From Streptomyces sp. PsTaAH-137 (lineage in GTDB: Bacteria > Actinomycetota > Actinomycetes > Streptomycetales > Streptomycetaceae), in assembly GCF_003259365.1 (NCBI RefSeq), contig NZ_QLLY01000016.1, forward strand, positions 169,305-233,304: 64,000 nucleotides of DNA. The letters run 5' to 3'. A program made the position numbers and the translations under genes. A model generated the notes under the pieces. That model was not told where the DNA came from. It worked only from the letters and a program-made list of their open reading frames with translations, and made no database searches. This document shows positions 1 through 8,741 of the stretch, piece after piece (position 1 is the first letter of the stretch; each line of letters begins with the position of its first letter).

Positions 1-219
1 GCTCTCATGTGCAGGCTCGACGATCCCGAACGGCTGAAGCAACCGCCCCCCTATGACCGCGCCGCCACCAATCTCGCGTTCGCAGGGCCGGTCCGCCGGG
101 TCGAAGCGGATTTCGGAACTCCGTGCGATTACGAGCGGGACACCCAGGACTCCAGTGAGTACGGGCGCGTCCAGGTGCCCGCCGACGCGACGATCTGCGG
201 GACGCGGATTGTGGTCTGA
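1..219 (+). CDS. Possible 3' end of an unidentified gene (partial)
   Basis: The frame is open from the first base of the window to a TGA at 217-219 and has mostly G or C in third codon positions, as expected for a real gene in this genome. The 72 visible residues are hydrophilic, contain no domain I recognise, and end in a short hydrophobic strand (ATICGTRIVV). The 5' part would lie outside the window. It converges on the minus-strand operon that ends at 349. The evidence is codon composition only, so it could be a chance frame. Confidence 0.35.
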   Translation, partial: ALMCRLDDPERLKQPPPYDRAATNLAFAGPVRRVEADFGTPCDYERDTQDSSEYGRVQVPADATICGTRIVV

Positions 220-348
220 GTGAGCAAGTCCGGTTCCCTCGCCGAGGTCTGCGCTGACAATCACTGCCAGGCCGCCTCCGCTGGGGCGGCCACCCGTGAC
301 CTGCTTGCCTGCGCCGCCCGTGAGCTTGCTGCCGCCTGACCGAACGGA

Positions 349-3300
349 TCAGGAGGCGTCCAGGAGTTCGTCGACGAGTGCCATCGTGGCGCGGTCGATC
401 TGTCCGGGCGGCAGGCTGCTGGTCATCTCCCGCCAGGTGGCGATGGCCGCGCGTAGCCCGGTGTGGTTTCCGGCGGCTGCTTCGGCGCGCATGAGGTCTC
501 GGTGCAGCCACTCGCAGTAGGAGTCGACCGTCAGGCCTGTCCTGCAGGCGGTGCGGGCGCTGGGCAGGTCTTGGTGCGGGCCGTCCTGGGTGCGGTAGCT
601 GGCCACGGTGTGGGCGACGTTGGTGATGTCGGCCTGCATGCGGGTGCGCACGCCGGTCATCCATTTCGCGGGATGGCCGTTCAGCGGCACCCCGTCGACC
701 AGGGCCAGAGCCCGCTCGAGATACGGCAGGCCGTCCGCGCCGCGGCTGAGACCGAGTTCGGACAGGCGTTGGAAGTCGTGCCAGTCGCACTGCACTTTGT
801 CCGATACCGCGTAGGGGGAGGTCTTGCCGGTGCGCTGGGGAACGTACGGGGTGCCGTCGGGGTCCGATCCCAGAGCGGTGCGCAGATCCCGCAGCCGGGC
901 GCTGAGGGTGCGAGGCGACCAGGGTTCGTCGTCGCCCAGGTCCTCGCACAGCCGGTCGGCGCTGCTGCCGGGCTTGAGGAGCAGGTGTGCGGTGAGTTCG
1001 ACCAGCCGCGGGCCTGCCGGTCCCTTGAGCAGGTTGTCCATCGCCAAATTGCCCAGGACGCGCAGGCGGGGTGCCTCATGGTGCTGTCCGGCCTCGGTGA
1101 CAGCCCGGTCCTCATCGGTCTCCGGGATGGGGGCGACGCGCTCGGGCGCGGTCAGAGCGTGTACGACCGGGATACGGAACCGCGGGCCGATCGCCGGACT
1201 CGCTTTCGTCTGTTCCTCTGCGGGCGGGACAGGCCGCAAGTCGGTCTGGCCCGGGTCGCTCGATGCGAGCAGTGCCTGGAACACCAGCGGCTGTCCGGCT
1301 GTCACGGCAGTCGGCTCCGGCTGGCCTTCGCCGTCAGGCGACGGGGCAGCGCTCTGGGTGTCGCCATGCTCGGTGTCGGCGAGGGAGGGGGCAGCGGGCA
1401 CAGGACGGACGGGCGGGCCGGGAACGGCGACCGGCTCGGGCGGCACGTGCTCCCACACACCCTGCGGATCGTCGGGCGGCTGCTCAGCCTGTGCGCAGGC
1501 GCGGGCCAGTTCGGTGATGGAGACGGCGTCCAGGCGCTGGAGCGTGATGTCGTCGCCGACCGCGTCGATGCGTTGCGGGCCGTCGGTGGAGGCGTCCAGC
1601 ATTTCGGCGTCGGGGAAGACACTGGCTGCCTCGGCGGGCAGGACCAGGGCGCAGGGCGTCAGGCCTTCGGCGCGGCTGAGGGACTCGGCGAGCTGCCACA
1701 GGATGTCGTCCTCGGCCTCGGCCGCACACAGCACGATGTAGGGGAAGCCGCGGGCCTCTGGATCCTGGTGGGCTTCCAGGACGCGATGGGCGAACTCACC
1801 GGCCGCGAGGCGGGGGTCGGCCAGGTACTGCACGCCCATGGTGCGCAGGTCGGAGGCCAGGGAGCCCATGCCGCACGTGTACACCTCGACGAAATCGGCG
1901 CAGGGGCCGATGGCCAGCTCGGTGGCCATCGCCGCCATCACTTCGGCCCTCTCCTGGCGGCTGCCGTCGACCAGGAGGACCTGCCAGGCAGTGAGATCGG
2001 CCAGCAGCAACTCCCCGCTCGGGGTGGCGCCCAGGGTCACCATGGCCGCATAGGGCGGTTCGTCGGTCTTGGTCTCGGCCGGTGCGGGCAGGTCCACGGT
2101 GTGGGGAAGCACCCACCAGCCGGCCCGGGTACCGGTGAATGGAGCCTGCGCCTCGGCGGTTACGTCGTCGGGAAGAACGTGCACACTGTCCGCGGTGATC
2201 CGAGCAGCCCGAAGTGCCGGCGGGGCCTCGCCGTCGGGTAGTTGGGTCAGGAGTCGCAGTGCCGTCTGCAGGCGCTCGACTCCGTGTGCACCGTCGTGTG
2301 CCGCCGTCTCCAGCACATCCTCGACCGGCACCGGCTCGGTGGCCGGGGCCTGTTGGCCGGGGCGGCGGGTGCGCCACTGCCAGAGCCGACGTGCCAGCAA
2401 CGCCGTGGTGATCACCCCGGCCAGCAGCGCGAAAGCCTGCAGTCCGGTGCGCGTCCTGATGGGGGAGCCGTGCGCGTTCTCCTGCTGCTGCCCGGACTGG
2501 GGCGCTGTCGTGGCGGGTGCGGCGGGTTCTGCGGCAGCGGAGTTACGCGGTTGCTCGGCTGCCGGGGAGGTCGGTGTGGCGCTCGCAGAGGGTCGTTCGG
2601 CGGGCGTGGAGCTGCGGTGGCCCGGAGCTGAGGGCGTCGCCGGTACCGTCGGTGGATTCGAGGGCCGCCCATGGGTGCCCGCACCCGCAGGGTCGCCCTG
2701 CTCTCCTTCCGCGTCCGGGCTCTGCGGTGCAGCTGTGTCCGACGGCCGCTCGGTCTCCTGGGCTGGGGGAGAGGCCTCCTCGTTCGCCTCGTCCGGCGCA
2801 GCATCCTGCTGGTCTTTGTCGCGCTCCTGCTCGGGGCTCCGGTCGTGTCGCTCTTCGTGCTCATTGGAGGTGTGCGGGGCCGACTGGAGCTCGGCGGGGA
2901 TGGTGACCCGTTGCTCGGGGACGATCAGGTCGGGGTCGGTGATGCGGGGCAACCCGTCGGGCTGAGCGCCGCGGCTCGCCTCGTACACGGCACGCCAGTT
3001 GGCGGCGTCCCCGGTCTCGTCCTGCGCGATGCCGGTGATGGTGTCGCCCGGCTTGACGACGTGCGCCTGATCCTGGGCGGTCTCGCCCTGCGGCTGCAGG
3101 CCTTCGCCGTTGTGGCCGTCGGCACCCGCGGGGCTCGCCACCGTGTCGAGGCGGGGAACGTCGGCGGGCAGCTGCAGCACCCACCCGGGATAGATCGGCG
3201 CGTCCGCGTGGAAGGTCCGCCCGTCGACCATCGTGCGGCCCTCGTTAGCGTCGACGAGGTGCGTGAACGCGTCGCCGTGCCCGTATAGCCGCTCTGCGAT

Positions 3301-3873
3301 CGACCACAGGCTCTCGGCAGGGCGGGTGTCGCGCACCGTGTACGTGTCATGGTGCCCGTTCTGTGGCGCCTGCTCGCTGTGCGACTGAGTGCTCTGCTGC
3401 ACCGCGACGGCGGAGCCCGGTTCGGTTTCGGCACTGGCCGATGCCACGGTGCGGGGCGCGGCCTGGGCGGGGGAGGCGGCCAGGGCGGTGCCGGTCGGCA
3501 GCAGCACCAGCAGCGAGCCGACCAGCACGGCCGCCGCCCGCTGGCTGATCTGAAGTCCCGGTAGTTGTGGGGCGCGTACTCCGCGGAGCTGGGCGGGGAT
3601 CTCCAGCAGCACCGACAGCACGAAGCTGCCGAGAGCGAGCCAGCCGATCACGCAGACGGCCAGCAGTGCGAGCGCGCCGGTGTCCTGACGGTCGAACAGG
3701 TGCCGGGCCGCGTCCAGGCCGCCGGAGGCGATCGCGGCGGTGGCGTGCCACAGCAGCCATGGCAGCGCGCCCAGCGTCACGGCGAACGCGCACAGCGCGC
3801 CGAGGGCCTTCACCAGGGCGGCGCTGGTCCGGCGCGGACGGGTGCGGGCAGCGGGTGCGGGGGAGCGGTTCAT
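349..3873 (-). CDS. Large membrane protein with two LysM domains and a C-terminal BTAD domain
   Basis: This 1174-aa protein starts at ATG 3873, whose ATGA overlaps the stop of the preceding pseudopilin gene. An upstream in-frame extension is Arg/Pro-rich and looks non-coding. Three membrane segments (about 20-50, 68-92 and 112-135) are followed by two LysM-type domains (about 177-240 and 270-328), a long Pro/Glu-rich linker, and a fourth membrane helix (about 479-497). A soluble region follows, then about 250 residues resembling the bacterial transcriptional activator (BTAD, TPR-like) domain. LysM domains bind peptidoglycan and BTAD normally accompanies SARP-type regulators. No DNA-binding domain is visible here, so the BTAD part may be a protein-interaction scaffold. 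It is the last gene of the Tad operon, so a role in anchoring or controlling the pilus is inferred. Confidence 0.85.
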   Translation of the reverse strand: MNRSPAPAARTRPRRTSAALVKALGALCAFAVTLGALPWLLWHATAAIASGGLDAARHLFDRQDTGALALLAVCVIGWLALGSFVLSVLLEIPAQLRGVRAPQLPGLQISQRAAAVLVGSLLVLLPTGTALAASPAQAAPRTVASASAETEPGSAVAVQQSTQSHSEQAPQNGHHDTYTVRDTRPAESLWSIAERLYGHGDAFTHLVDANEGRTMVDGRTFHADAPIYPGWVLQLPADVPRLDTVASPAGADGHNGEGLQPQGETAQDQAHVVKPGDTITGIAQDETGDAANWRAVYEASRGAQPDGLPRITDPDLIVPEQRVTIPAELQSAPHTSNEHEERHDRSPEQERDKDQQDAAPDEANEEASPPAQETERPSDTAAPQSPDAEGEQGDPAGAGTHGRPSNPPTVPATPSAPGHRSSTPAERPSASATPTSPAAEQPRNSAAAEPAAPATTAPQSGQQQENAHGSPIRTRTGLQAFALLAGVITTALLARRLWQWRTRRPGQQAPATEPVPVEDVLETAAHDGAHGVERLQTALRLLTQLPDGEAPPALRAARITADSVHVLPDDVTAEAQAPFTGTRAGWWVLPHTVDLPAPAETKTDEPPYAAMVTLGATPSGELLLADLTAWQVLLVDGSRQERAEVMAAMATELAIGPCADFVEVYTCGMGSLASDLRTMGVQYLADPRLAAGEFAHRVLEAHQDPEARGFPYIVLCAAEAEDDILWQLAESLSRAEGLTPCALVLPAEAASVFPDAEMLDASTDGPQRIDAVGDDITLQRLDAVSITELARACAQAEQPPDDPQGVWEHVPPEPVAVPGPPVRPVPAAPSLADTEHGDTQSAAPSPDGEGQPEPTAVTAGQPLVFQALLASSDPGQTDLRPVPPAEEQTKASPAIGPRFRIPVVHALTAPERVAPIPETDEDRAVTEAGQHHEAPRLRVLGNLAMDNLLKGPAGPRLVELTAHLLLKPGSSADRLCEDLGDDEPWSPRTLSARLRDLRTALGSDPDGTPYVPQRTGKTSPYAVSDKVQCDWHDFQRLSELGLSRGADGLPYLERALALVDGVPLNGHPAKWMTGVRTRMQADITNVAHTVASYRTQDGPHQDLPSARTACRTGLTVDSYCEWLHRDLMRAEAAAGNHTGLRAAIATWREMTSSLPPGQIDRATMALVDELLDAS

Positions 3874-4334
3874 CGGGTTTCGCCGTCCTCGGGCCGGGTG
3901 GTGCCGTACAGCAGGGTGGCGGTGCTGGAGACACGGTGGTGGTAGGTGTGCGGCCAGAACTTCCCGCGGTAGGAGCTGGTGACCGTCACGGTGATCCGGC
4001 GGCCGCCGTCGCTGACTTGTACCGATCCGCTGGCGTGCGCACGCGACAGGTAGGTGCGGGCGGCCGCGGTGGCGGCCGCTGGGTCGACGCGCACTCCCTT
4101 GGCGGGGATCAGGCTGTCGAGATCGACGGCTTGCTGGGCGGCGCGGGCGGCTTCCACGGCCAGGGCGTCGGCGTGTTCGCGGGCCCGCAGCGCGCCGAAG
4201 GCGTCGACGGTGAGGAGACCGGCCAGCAGGATCAGCGGGCCGGTGATGACCGCGACGAAGATGCTGATGCCGCCCCGGTCGTCGAAAGCCGCGCGCCGCC
4301 GGCGCGCCCATGCCCAAATTTGCGGCGAGTTCAT
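3870..4334 (-). CDS. TadG-like Flp pilus assembly protein
   Basis: A 154-aa protein with a basic N-terminus, the sequence DDRGGISIFVAV, and one hydrophobic helix (about 22-45), followed by an extracytoplasmic domain. This is the layout of TadE/TadG-like pseudopilins that insert through a class III leader. It lacks a Glu five residues after the glycine, which fits TadG-like proteins better than processed TadE. It overlaps both neighbours by 4 bp (ATGA), so it is translationally coupled within the pilus operon. Confidence 0.8.
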   Translation of the reverse strand: MNSPQIWAWARRRRAAFDDRGGISIFVAVITGPLILLAGLLTVDAFGALRAREHADALAVEAARAAQQAVDLDSLIPAKGVRVDPAAATAAARTYLSRAHASGSVQVSDGGRRITVTVTSSYRGKFWPHTYHHRVSSTATLLYGTTRPEDGETR

Positions 4335-4786
4335 CCACGACCTCGGTAGGCGTCGACAACGGAGGTGAAGCTGCTGGTCACGGTGCGCACGCCGGGCCCG
4401 CCGCCGATCAGGACCAGATCGCCGACGGGAACGCGGCAGGTGACGGTCACCGTGACTGCGGAGACCTGACCGACCGGCACGGCCAGCCCGGAGGTGTCGG
4501 CCTGCACGCCCACGTGCGAACAGGCCTGCTGCTCACCGGAGAGCGCCTGACGGGCGGCCCGCTCTGCCGCTGCCCGTCCCTTGCCCGGAGTGCGCTCAAG
4601 GGACGCCGCGCGCGCCGCCGCCTGGGCAGCCGCGTCGGTCTTCTGACCGGCCAGCTGCAGACGGGCCGCGGCGATGAACAGCAGCACCAGCACGATCAGC
4701 ACCGGCACCGTGAGAGCGGCCTCGACGGCGGCGTTGCCCCGATCGTTGCGCAGCACCGCCCACCGGCCTGCCCGGCGACGGGTCAT
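4331..4786 (-). CDS. TadE-like pseudopilin
   Basis: This 151-aa protein carries a textbook class III prepilin leader: a basic stretch, then DRG followed by NAAVE, with Glu at +5 after the predicted cleavage glycine, and a hydrophobic helix (AALTVPVLIVLVLLF). The extracytoplasmic remainder contains two Cys residues (in QQACSH and TVTCRV) that could form a disulfide. TadE-family minor pilins are cleaved by an A24 prepilin peptidase and initiate or cap Flp pili. It overlaps the flanking genes by 4 bp each. Confidence 0.87.
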   Translation of the reverse strand: MTRRRAGRWAVLRNDRGNAAVEAALTVPVLIVLVLLFIAAARLQLAGQKTDAAAQAAARAASLERTPGKGRAAAERAARQALSGEQQACSHVGVQADTSGLAVPVGQVSAVTVTVTCRVPVGDLVLIGGGPGVRTVTSSFTSVVDAYRGRG

Positions 4787-5175
4787 CGCGGGCCTCCGGT
4801 CGTCCAGTGCTCGATGGGCCCGGTCACGGTCGCCGCGACGCTCAGGTGGAAGCCGGGCAGCATCGTCAAAGCCTGCCCGCTGACGTGGACGCGCATGGTG
4901 TCCTGGCTGCTGCCCGCGGTGCTCACGCTCGTGTTCGTGAGCATGTTGCCCCCCAGATCATCGAGCGCCTGGCGGGCGCGGGCGGAGCCGTCGGCGGGGG
5001 AGGCCTCATACAGCCGACCGGCCGCCACCCCTGAACGGGCGGCGGTGTAGGCGAGGTTGCGGGCATAGGCCCACAGCACGCCCTGGATCAGGATGAACGT
5101 GATGACGAGGACCACGGGGAACGCGATCGCGTACTGGATGGGGGACGACCCCCGGTCGTCCCACGTTCTGCGCAC
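4783..5175 (-). CDS. TadE-like pseudopilin with Gln at +5
   Basis: A 130-aa protein with the leader DDRGSSPIQYA and a following hydrophobic helix (IAFPVVLVITFILIQGVLWAY), typical of TadE pseudopilins. The residue at +5 from the putative cleavage glycine is Gln, not the usual Glu, which in type IV pilins affects methylation and assembly. It begins 3 bp after the stop of the small pilin-like gene and overlaps the next tadE-like gene by 4 bp. It is the first of three consecutive TadE/G-like genes. Confidence 0.85.
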   Translation of the reverse strand: MRRTWDDRGSSPIQYAIAFPVVLVITFILIQGVLWAYARNLAYTAARSGVAAGRLYEASPADGSARARQALDDLGGNMLTNTSVSTAGSSQDTMRVHVSGQALTMLPGFHLSVAATVTGPIEHWTTGGPR

Positions 5176-5178
5176 GGC

Positions 5179-5418
5179 TCAGCCGCCGAGATCCACGTTG
5201 TCGACCTTGCTGCTGGCCCGCATCCCGAGGGCGACGAGAGCGGCCACGATCGTCACGGCGATGCCGATGCCGGCCACCCACAGGATGACGGTGACGACAG
5301 GGTTGTCACCGCGGTCGCCGCGCTCGTCGATCTCGGTACGCGCCTCCTCGAGGCGGCGACTGACCGCGGCGGGAATCTGCGCGAGCTTCGCGCTCGTCTT
5401 CAAAAGCAGGTCGGACAT
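5179..5418 (-). CDS. Small pilin-like membrane protein of the Tad locus
   Basis: This 79-aa protein starts at ATG 5418 with an AAAGGAA ribosome-binding site. A charged N-terminal amphipathic half (EEARTEIDERGDRGDN) is followed by one long hydrophobic helix (about 41-64) and a short polar tail. Its size and its position between tadC and the tadE-like genes match Flp major pilins. However, it has no clear G-xxxx-E cleavage site (the residues after the second RG are DNPVVT), so processing is uncertain. It could be the pilin or an unprocessed membrane subunit. Confidence 0.75.
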   Translation of the reverse strand: MSDLLLKTSAKLAQIPAAVSRRLEEARTEIDERGDRGDNPVVTVILWVAGIGIAVTIVAALVALGMRASSKVDNVDLGG

Positions 5419-5446
5419 GGGGCGTTCCTTTCGGGCAACAGAGGGA

Positions 5447-6337
5447 TCAGGAGGTCTGGTTGAAGGCGTTGAGGACGGCGGGAAACGCCATGGCCGCCAT
5501 GACCAGGACACACAGCACGGCCTGAGGGGCCTGCATCTTCTCGGTGTCCGCGTTGGCGGAGGCGGCTTCGGCGTTGAGCTGTTCGGTGCGCAGGCTGGCC
5601 GCGCGGTGGCGGACCGTGTCGTAGACGGAGGCGCCTTCCTGGGTGGACATCTGCACGAAGTCGGCGACGTCGGCCAGGACCGGCACGTCCAGCCGCTCAC
5701 CGAGTCCCTTGAGTGCCGCCCACTGCTGGCCGCGCTCTATCCGCGAGCGCATCAGCGTCTCCTGGATCCGGACGAACACCCAGCCCTTGCCGACGAACGC
5801 GGCCTGCTCCAGCGCCGACTCGATCGCGATTCCGGCGGCCAGCCGCAGCGCGACCAGCTCGAGATAGACGGCGATGCCGTGGGCGGCCTCGGCGCGCGCC
5901 TTGGCAGCGTCACGGCGGATCATCAGATCCGGCACGAACCAGCACAGCGCGGCGAGCAGCACCCCGATGATGCCCGGCACGTACAGGGCGATGTTGAGGC
6001 CCAGCAGCGTCCAGGAACCGATGAACAGGCTCGGCGCGAGCAGCCCGAACAGGGCCAGCACCACCTTGTTCAGCACGTGCTCTTCGGCCGCCTTGCCCAG
6101 CAGATCCAGATCGCGGCGGGGCAGAGTGACGGGCACCTTGCGCACCAGCCACGCACCGAGCTGGGCCTGGGCGGAGGTGGGCCGGGGGGCGGCCTGCAAT
6201 TGGGCGGTGGGTGCCTGGTGCAGGCGCGCCATCGCAGGGCCGAGTTTGGGCGCCGATGGCAGCAGCTCGGCCACCAGCAGAGCCAGCCCGGCGCCGCCGA
6301 TCGCTCCCGACACGATCACTGCAGTCAGTGAGTTCAC
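5447..6337 (-). CDS. tadC: TadC-like pilus platform protein
   Basis: A 296-aa polytopic membrane protein of the T2SSF/GspF family. GTG 6337 is chosen as the start because it overlaps the stop of tadB (GTGA) and is followed at once by a hydrophobic segment. It has an N-terminal helix, a central pair of helices (about 85-125), the GspF-type cytosolic helical domain (GIAVYLELVALRLAAGIAIESAL) and a C-terminal helix near PQAVLCVLVMAAMAF. TadB and TadC form the inner-membrane platform on which the TadA ATPase drives pilus assembly. Confidence 0.87.
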   Translation of the reverse strand: MNSLTAVIVSGAIGGAGLALLVAELLPSAPKLGPAMARLHQAPTAQLQAAPRPTSAQAQLGAWLVRKVPVTLPRRDLDLLGKAAEEHVLNKVVLALFGLLAPSLFIGSWTLLGLNIALYVPGIIGVLLAALCWFVPDLMIRRDAAKARAEAAHGIAVYLELVALRLAAGIAIESALEQAAFVGKGWVFVRIQETLMRSRIERGQQWAALKGLGERLDVPVLADVADFVQMSTQEGASVYDTVRHRAASLRTEQLNAEAASANADTEKMQAPQAVLCVLVMAAMAFPAVLNAFNQTS

Positions 6338-7251
6338 CGCAGGACTCCCATCGCGTCGACCTCTTGCGGGCGCTCCGGCGTCTTCACGGGACTGCGCGGA
6401 TCGGGGACCAGCACCCTGGGGGTGTGACCGCGGGTGGCCAGGCGGCGCACCCACACCAGCGTGGCGACGAAGAACCCGACCAGGACCGCCAGCACCAGCT
6501 GGCCCATGAGCGTGGCGTAGACGCCGGTGTACTGCGGCACCGTGAAGCCCAGGGCGACGATCCCCAGCGTGATCAGCGTCAGCGTCCGCACAGTGGTCCG
6601 GGTCTTCTGCCGGTCGGCCTCGATGCCCTGGCGCATCTTGACCTCCTCACGCACCGAGGCCGCCAGGTCCTCCATGGCCTGCGCCAGACCCGGACCCGGG
6701 TCCTGCGAAGCCAGAATCAGCGCCGAGCACACCTTGTCTCCCGTCACGTCGTCGAAGCCGCGCGCGAAGTCCGCCAGCGCCTCATGGGTGGGCCACTGCG
6801 CCTGAATCTTGTCCGCGAGCTCGCCCACCTCCTCGGCCAGCGCCGCCGGCGCATGCTTACGGGAAGCGATCAGCGACTTCTCCAGCGCGTTTCCCAGCCG
6901 CACCATCTCCGACAGGCGTTGCGCCCATTCGCCCAGCGCATCGCGGCGGGCGATCTGCGCCTTCGTCATAGCCGGACCGGACAGCAGCCATGGACCACCC
7001 GCGACCGCTCCGCCGACGATCAGACCGGCCATCAGCACGCCCGTGACCAGCCACACCAGCACGAACGCCACCGCGGCCGCGCCGAGCAGGATCCGGCGCT
7101 GGGCGGCGAACTGCCGCGCCAGCACGCCGCGCTCGCCCTGCCAGGGCAGCGGTGACTTGGGACGGCTGGTGCCGACGATCCCGGCGACGGCCAGGACCAG
7201 GCCGAGGCCGAGGAGTGTTCCGTTGGCCATCCACCACAGGGAAGTGATCAC
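6334..7251 (-). CDS. tadB: TadB-like pilus platform protein
   Basis: A 305-aa membrane protein with an N-terminal TM pair, a GspF-like cytosolic domain (RLSEMVRLGNALEKSLIA ... DPGPGLAQAMEDLA) and two C-terminal helices. GTG 7251 overlaps the TadA stop (GTGA). An internal ATG at 7230 is an alternative start. The longer upstream in-frame extension overlaps tadA and is Arg-rich non-coding sequence. It is the partner of TadC in the same operon. Confidence 0.87.
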   Translation of the reverse strand: MITSLWWMANGTLLGLGLVLAVAGIVGTSRPKSPLPWQGERGVLARQFAAQRRILLGAAAVAFVLVWLVTGVLMAGLIVGGAVAGGPWLLSGPAMTKAQIARRDALGEWAQRLSEMVRLGNALEKSLIASRKHAPAALAEEVGELADKIQAQWPTHEALADFARGFDDVTGDKVCSALILASQDPGPGLAQAMEDLAASVREEVKMRQGIEADRQKTRTTVRTLTLITLGIVALGFTVPQYTGVYATLMGQLVLAVLVGFFVATLVWVRRLATRGHTPRVLVPDPRSPVKTPERPQEVDAMGVLR

Positions 7252-8741
7252 GTCGTCCCTCCCGTGCCGAGATAGGCCATGGCCTGCGCGGACAGTAGAT
7301 CGGCGGTCATTCCGGCTTTCTCCAGGCGGCGCCGCTTTCGGGCGCTGAGCGCGCCCTTGGGCACGGCCGGTCCGTCGATGTCGTCTGCCGGACCGAAGAC
7401 TTCGTTGTAGGTGGGCCGCCCGTCGTGCCCGATACCCGTGATCTCCCAGATGTGGGAGAGGTAGCGGCGCGGGGCCGGACCGCTGTCGTCGACCGACAAA
7501 AACGCGATCAGGTGCAGGCCGTTGGCGATCTGCCGGTAGGCGATCTCCGGAGTGAAGTTGGCCTGCGCCAGCAGATACAGCTCCGCGATCCGGTCGAACA
7601 CCGCGGCCGGCTCCGAGGCGTGGATGGTGCACATGTTGCCCGGCCGGTCCGACGTCATCGCCTGCATCATCGCGGTGATCTCCGACCCGCGGACCTCACC
7701 GACGATGGTCCGCGTCAGCGACATGCGCTTGGCCTTGACCATCAAGTCCATCAGCGTGATCTCACCGGCGGCCGCCTGGTTCGGGCCGATCCGCTCCCCG
7801 TTGGAGAAACGGGCCTCCATCGGCACCACATGCTCGTGGTAGCCGGGATCGGCCAGCCCCTCGAACGTCGTCTCGAGCGTTCCGAACCGCTCGGTGGGCT
7901 TGATCTCGCGCAGCAGCACCCGCAGCAGCGTGGTCTTCCCCGACGACTGCTCCCCGGCGACCATGATATTCAGCCGGGCCCGCACCGCCGCGGTCAGCAG
8001 GTCCGCGGCCTGAGTGCTGAGGGTGCCCAGATCGATGAGTTCACGCATACCGATGGTGCGGTAGCGGTGGCGGCGGATCGTCACGTGCGTGGACCCGCCG
8101 GTGATCTCCGGGCCCAGGGCCTGCAGGCGGGAGCCGTCGGGAAGCCGCAGCTCGACGTCGGGGGAGTGGGTGGAAAACGTGCGCCCGTTCTGCCCGGAAG
8201 CACGGATCAAGTCCCGCACCAGTTCCTGCAGTTCGTCCTCCGAGTCAGCGACCTGCGCCACCCGGACCGGCTCGCGCTGCCCGGCGTACTTCAGAAAGAC
8301 TCGCTGCGAGCCCTCCAGCCAGATGTCCTCGACCTGCTCGTCATCGAGGTAGCGCTGCAGGCGCCCGGCCCGAAAGCACATGTCGAACGCGAGCGCGGCC
8401 AGCTCCTGCTCCAGGCTCTGGCTGACCGCCCCACCGGTCGACCAGCCCTGCGCATCGGCCCAGATCGCCACCCGCTCATTGATCAGCTGACGGCCCCGCT
8501 GCTCCTTGGCCTGCACCGACGCCCAGGCGCGCTGCTTGCCCTCCTCGCTGAGCGTGTTCAGCACGACGCGCTTGATCTCCTGAGCGGCGCGGTAGTCCAC
8601 CGGCTGAGCAACCACTGCAGAGGGCAGCGACGCGACAGCATGTGCCTGCTGGCCGATGTAGGGACCGGTCACCGAGGGCGTCATCGGGTCGTGGGCAACG
8701 CGGCGCGGGGGCGGGCCGTTGTAGACGGGTTCAGCGCGCAC
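7248..8741 (-). CDS. tadA: TadA/CpaF-like pilus assembly ATPase
   Basis: This 497-aa secretion ATPase (GspE/VirB11 superfamily) powers Flp pilus extension. An N-terminal all-alpha/CpaF domain is followed by a Walker A at about 263-271 (GEQSSGKTT), an Asp box region (ERFGTLETTFE), a Walker B region (RTIVGEVRGSE) and a His box (GNMCTIHASEP). The Walker A has EQSS where most family members have GTGS, but the catalytic GKT is kept. It overlaps the cpaE-like gene by 11 bp and tadB by 4 bp. Confidence 0.93.
   Translation of the reverse strand: MRAEPVYNGPPPRRVAHDPMTPSVTGPYIGQQAHAVASLPSAVVAQPVDYRAAQEIKRVVLNTLSEEGKQRAWASVQAKEQRGRQLINERVAIWADAQGWSTGGAVSQSLEQELAALAFDMCFRAGRLQRYLDDEQVEDIWLEGSQRVFLKYAGQREPVRVAQVADSEDELQELVRDLIRASGQNGRTFSTHSPDVELRLPDGSRLQALGPEITGGSTHVTIRRHRYRTIGMRELIDLGTLSTQAADLLTAAVRARLNIMVAGEQSSGKTTLLRVLLREIKPTERFGTLETTFEGLADPGYHEHVVPMEARFSNGERIGPNQAAAGEITLMDLMVKAKRMSLTRTIVGEVRGSEITAMMQAMTSDRPGNMCTIHASEPAAVFDRIAELYLLAQANFTPEIAYRQIANGLHLIAFLSVDDSGPAPRRYLSHIWEITGIGHDGRPTYNEVFGPADDIDGPAVPKGALSARKRRRLEKAGMTADLLSAQAMAYLGTGGTT

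Noticed and set aside
3874..4359. N-terminal extension of the LysM-BTAD protein
   Set aside because: The extension overlaps the TadG-like gene in another frame and is Arg/Pro-rich. The ATG at 3873 forms a standard ATGA overlap.
5093..6331. A 412-codon plus-strand frame opposite tadC
   Set aside because: His/Arg/Gln-rich shadow sequence. The minus strand encodes overlapping, coupled Tad genes.
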